DNA from: Baylisascaris procyonis | Taxonomy: Eukaryota > Nematoda > Chromadorea > Rhabditida > Ascarididae | Direction: 5' to 3' | DNA: 64,000 nt | Assembly: GCA_037389465.1 (NCBI GenBank) | Contig: JAZARR010000121.1 | Span: 1,142,369 to 1,206,368, forward strand | In this document: positions 60,901 through 64,000 of the stretch, piece by piece | Position numbering within the stretch: the first letter of the stretch is position 1 | How the letters are laid out: each line of letters begins with the position of its first letter | Made by a program: the position numbers and the translations under genes | Notes under the pieces: model-generated | The model's input: only the letters and a program-made list of their open reading frames with translations | Databases searched by the model: none | What the model was told of the DNA's origin: nothing

Positions 60901-63900
60901 TAGGCTTAGGCTTAGGCTTAGGCTTAGGCTTAGGCTTAGGCTTAGGCTTAGGCTTAGGCTTAGGCTTAGGCTTAGGCTTAGGCTTAGGCTTAGGCTTAGG
61001 CTTAGGCTTAGGCTTAGGCTTAGGCTTAGGCTTAGGCTTAGGCTTAGGCTTAGGCTTAGGCTTAGGCTTAGGCTTAGGCTTAGGCTTAGGCTTAGGCTTA
61101 GGCTTAGGCTTAGGCTTAGGCTTAGGCTTAGGCTTAGGCTTAGGCTTAGGCTTAGGCTTAGGCTTAGGCTTAGGCTTAGGCTTAGGCTTAGGCTTAGGCT
61201 TAGGCTTAGGCTTAGGCTTAGGCTTAGGCTTAGGCTTAGGCTTAGGCTTAGGCTTAGGCTTAGGCTTAGGCTTAGGCTTAGGCTTAGGCTTAGGCTTAGG
61301 CTTAGGCTTAGGCTTAGGCTTAGGCTTAGGCTTAGGCTTAGGCTTAGGCTTAGGCTTAGGCTTAGGCTTAGGCTTAGGCTTAGGCTTAGGCTTAGGCTTA
61401 GGCTTAGGCTTAGGCTTAGGCTTAGGCTTAGGCTTAGGCTTAGGCTTAGGCTTAGGCTTAGGCTTAGGCTTAGGCTTAGGCTTAGGCTTAGGCTTAGGCT
61501 TAGGCTTAGGCTTAGGCTTAGGCTTAGGCTTAGGCTTAGGCTTAGGCTTAGGCTTAGGCTTAGGCTTAGGCTTAGGCTTAGGCTTAGGCTTAGGCTTAGG
61601 CTTAGGCTTAGGCTTAGGCTTAGGCTTAGGCTTAGGCTTAGGCTTAGGCTTAGGCTTAGGCTTAGGCTTAGGCTTAGGCTTAGGCTTAGGCTTAGGCTTA
61701 GGCTTAGGCTTAGGCTTAGGCTTAGGCTTAGGCTTAGGCTTAGGCTTAGGCTTAGGCTTAGGCTTAGGCTTAGGCTTAGGCTTAGGCTTAGGCTTAGGCT
61801 TAGGCTTAGGCTTAGGCTTAGGCTTAGGCTTAGGCTTAGGCTTAGGCTTAGGCTTAGGCTTAGGCTTAGGCTTAGGCTTAGGCTTAGGCTTAGGCTTAGG
61901 CTTAGGCTTAGGCTTAGGCTTAGGCTTAGGCTTAGGCTTAGGCTTAGGCTTAGGCTTAGGCTTAGGCTTAGGCTTAGGCTTAGGCTTAGGCTTAGGCTTA
62001 GGCTTAGGCTTAGGCTTAGGCTTAGGCTTAGGCTTAGGCTTAGGCTTAGGCTTAGGCTTAGGCTTAGGCTTAGGCTTAGGCTTAGGCTTAGGCTTAGGCT
62101 TAGGCTTAGGCTTAGGCTTAGGCTTAGGCTTAGGCTTAGGCTTAGGCTTAGGCTTAGGCTTAGGCTTAGGCTTAGGCTTAGGCTTAGGCTTAGGCTTAGG
62201 CTTAGGCTTAGGCTTAGGCTTAGGCTTAGGCTTAGGCTTAGGCTTAGGCTTAGGCTTAGGCTTAGGCTTAGGCTTAGGCTTAGGCTTAGGCTTAGGCTTA
62301 GGCTTAGGCTTAGGCTTAGGCTTAGGCTTAGGCTTAGGCTTAGGCTTAGGCTTAGGCTTAGGCTTAGGCTTAGGCTTAGGCTTAGGCTTAGGCTTAGGCT
62401 TAGGCTTAGGCTTAGGCTTAGGCTTAGGCTTAGGCTTAGGCTTAGGCTTAGGCTTAGGCTTAGGCTTAGGCTTAGGCTTAGGCTTAGGCTTAGGCTTAGG
62501 CTTAGGCTTAGGCTTAGGCTTAGGCTTAGGCTTAGGCTTAGGCTTAGGCTTAGGCTTAGGCTTAGGCTTAGGCTTAGGCTTAGGCTTAGGCTTAGGCTTA
62601 GGCTTAGGCTTAGGCTTAGGCTTAGGCTTAGGCTTAGGCTTAGGCTTAGGCTTAGGCTTAGGCTTAGGCTTAGGCTTAGGCTTAGGCTTAGGCTTAGGCT
62701 TAGGCTTAGGCTTAGGCTTAGGCTTAGGCTTAGGCTTAGGCTTAGGCTTAGGCTTAGGCTTAGGCTTAGGCTTAGGCTTAGGCTTAGGCTTAGGCTTAGG
62801 CTTAGGCTTAGGCTTAGGCTTAGGCTTAGGCTTAGGCTTAGGCTTAGGCTTAGGCTTAGGCTTAGGCTTAGGCTTAGGCTTAGGCTTAGGCTTAGGCTTA
62901 GGCTTAGGCTTAGGCTTAGGCTTAGGCTTAGGCTTAGGCTTAGGCTTAGGCTTAGGCTTAGGCTTAGGCTTAGGCTTAGGCTTAGGCTTAGGCTTAGGCT
63001 TAGGCTTAGGCTTAGGCTTAGGCTTAGGCTTAGGCTTAGGCTTAGGCTTAGGCTTAGGCTTAGGCTTAGGCTTAGGCTTAGGCTTAGGCTTAGGCTTAGG
63101 CTTAGGCTTAGGCTTAGGCTTAGGCTTAGGCTTAGGCTTAGGCTTAGGCTTAGGCTTAGGCTTAGGCTTAGGCTTAGGCTTAGGCTTAGGCTTAGGCTTA
63201 GGCTTAGGCTTAGGCTTAGGCTTAGGCTTAGGCTTAGGCTTAGGCTTAGGCTTAGGCTTAGGCTTAGGCTTAGGCTTAGGCTTAGGCTTAGGCTTAGGCT
63301 TAGGCTTAGGCTTAGGCTTAGGCTTAGGCTTAGGCTTAGGCTTAGGCTTAGGCTTAGGCTTAGGCTTAGGCTTAGGCTTAGGCTTAGGCTTAGGCTTAGG
63401 CTTAGGCTTAGGCTTAGGCTTAGGCTTAGGCTTAGGCTTAGGCTTAGGCTTAGGCTTAGGCTTAGGCTTAGGCTTAGGCTTAGGCTTAGGCTTAGGCTTA
63501 GGCTTAGGCTTAGGCTTAGGCTTAGGCTTAGGCTTAGGCTTAGGCTTAGGCTTAGGCTTAGGCTTAGGCTTAGGCTTAGGCTTAGGCTTAGGCTTAGGCT
63601 TAGGCTTAGGCTTAGGCTTAGGCTTAGGCTTAGGCTTAGGCTTAGGCTTAGGCTTAGGCTTAGGCTTAGGCTTAGGCTTAGGCTTAGGCTCAGGCTTAGG
63701 CTTAGGCTTAGGCTTAGGCTTAGGCTTAGGCTTAGGCTTAGGCTTAGGCTTAGGCTTAGGCTTAGGCTTAGGCTTAGGCTTAGGCTTAGGCTTAGGCTTA
63801 GGCTTAGGCTTAGGCTTAGGCTTAGGCTTAGGCTTAGGCTTAGGCTTAGGCTTAGGCTTAGGCTTAGGCTTAGGCTTAGGCTTAGGCTTAGGCTTAGGCT

Positions 63901-64000
63901 TAGGCTTAGGCTTAGGCTTAGGCTTAGGCTTAGGCTTAGGCTTAGGCTTAGGCTTAGGCTTAGGCTTAGGCTTAGGCTTAGGCTTAGGCTTAGGCTTAGG
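57932..64000 (+). repeat. Nematode telomere, (TTAGGC)n, at least 6.07 kb
   Basis: About 1,011 tandem TTAGGC units running to the window edge, G-rich strand pointing outward, as for a right chromosome end. TTAGGC is the conserved nematode telomerase product. The array is perfect except for one unit with T to C at 63691 (TCAGGC). The array is cut by the window end, so the true length is unknown. Confidence 0.99.

Overview
The window is the right end of a nematode chromosome. From about 57,932 to the last base it is an almost pure (TTAGGC)n array in the G-rich-strand-outward orientation of a right telomere, and TTAGGC is the nematode telomere unit. The rest is AT-rich with long introns, TTTCAG-type acceptors, one apparent GC-AG intron, (TA)n microsatellites and few genes. 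This suggests a Rhabditina (clade V) nematode with an expanded genome, for example a strongylid. The species is an inference; no name can be read from the sequence.

Layout. (1) About 1-22,830, minus strand: the 5' part of a flightless-I (fli-1) orthologue in 14 recognisable exons. They encode the whole leucine-rich-repeat half and gelsolin-like repeat 1. The gene runs off the left edge. (2) 22,831-35,895: a mostly empty AT-rich intergenic stretch with three (TA)n tracts and a few orphan open frames. (3) 35,909-40,290, plus strand: a complete four-exon GILT-like thiol reductase gene with a probable spliced-leader acceptor just before its ATG. (4) 40,300-49,800: an accessory region of secreted-protein-like fragments. 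It holds a three-exon C-type lectin domain on the minus strand with a one-base frame disruption, two diverged copies of an unrecognised secreted-protein sequence (about 42.0 and 48.2 kb), a decapeptide-repeat frame and several weak Cys-rich or TIMP-like frames. (5) 49,800-57,931: sparse subtelomere with one convincing orphan 3' exon (52,548-52,730), a two-membrane-segment frame 0.8 kb from the telomere and small repeats. (6) The telomere.

The well-supported genes are ordinary cell biology (actin regulation, lysosomal disulfide reduction, carbohydrate or ligand binding) and do not form an operon or an evident joint pathway. The fli-1, GILT and C-type lectin models were built by hand: exon junctions were accepted where splice signals, codon phase and family similarity agreed. 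I saw no CRISPR array, confident tRNA or rRNA, or intact transposon. The most interesting signals are the disrupted C-type lectin, the decaying duplicated secreted-protein family, a 12-base motif recurring in the last 3.3 kb before the telomere, and the telomere junction itself.
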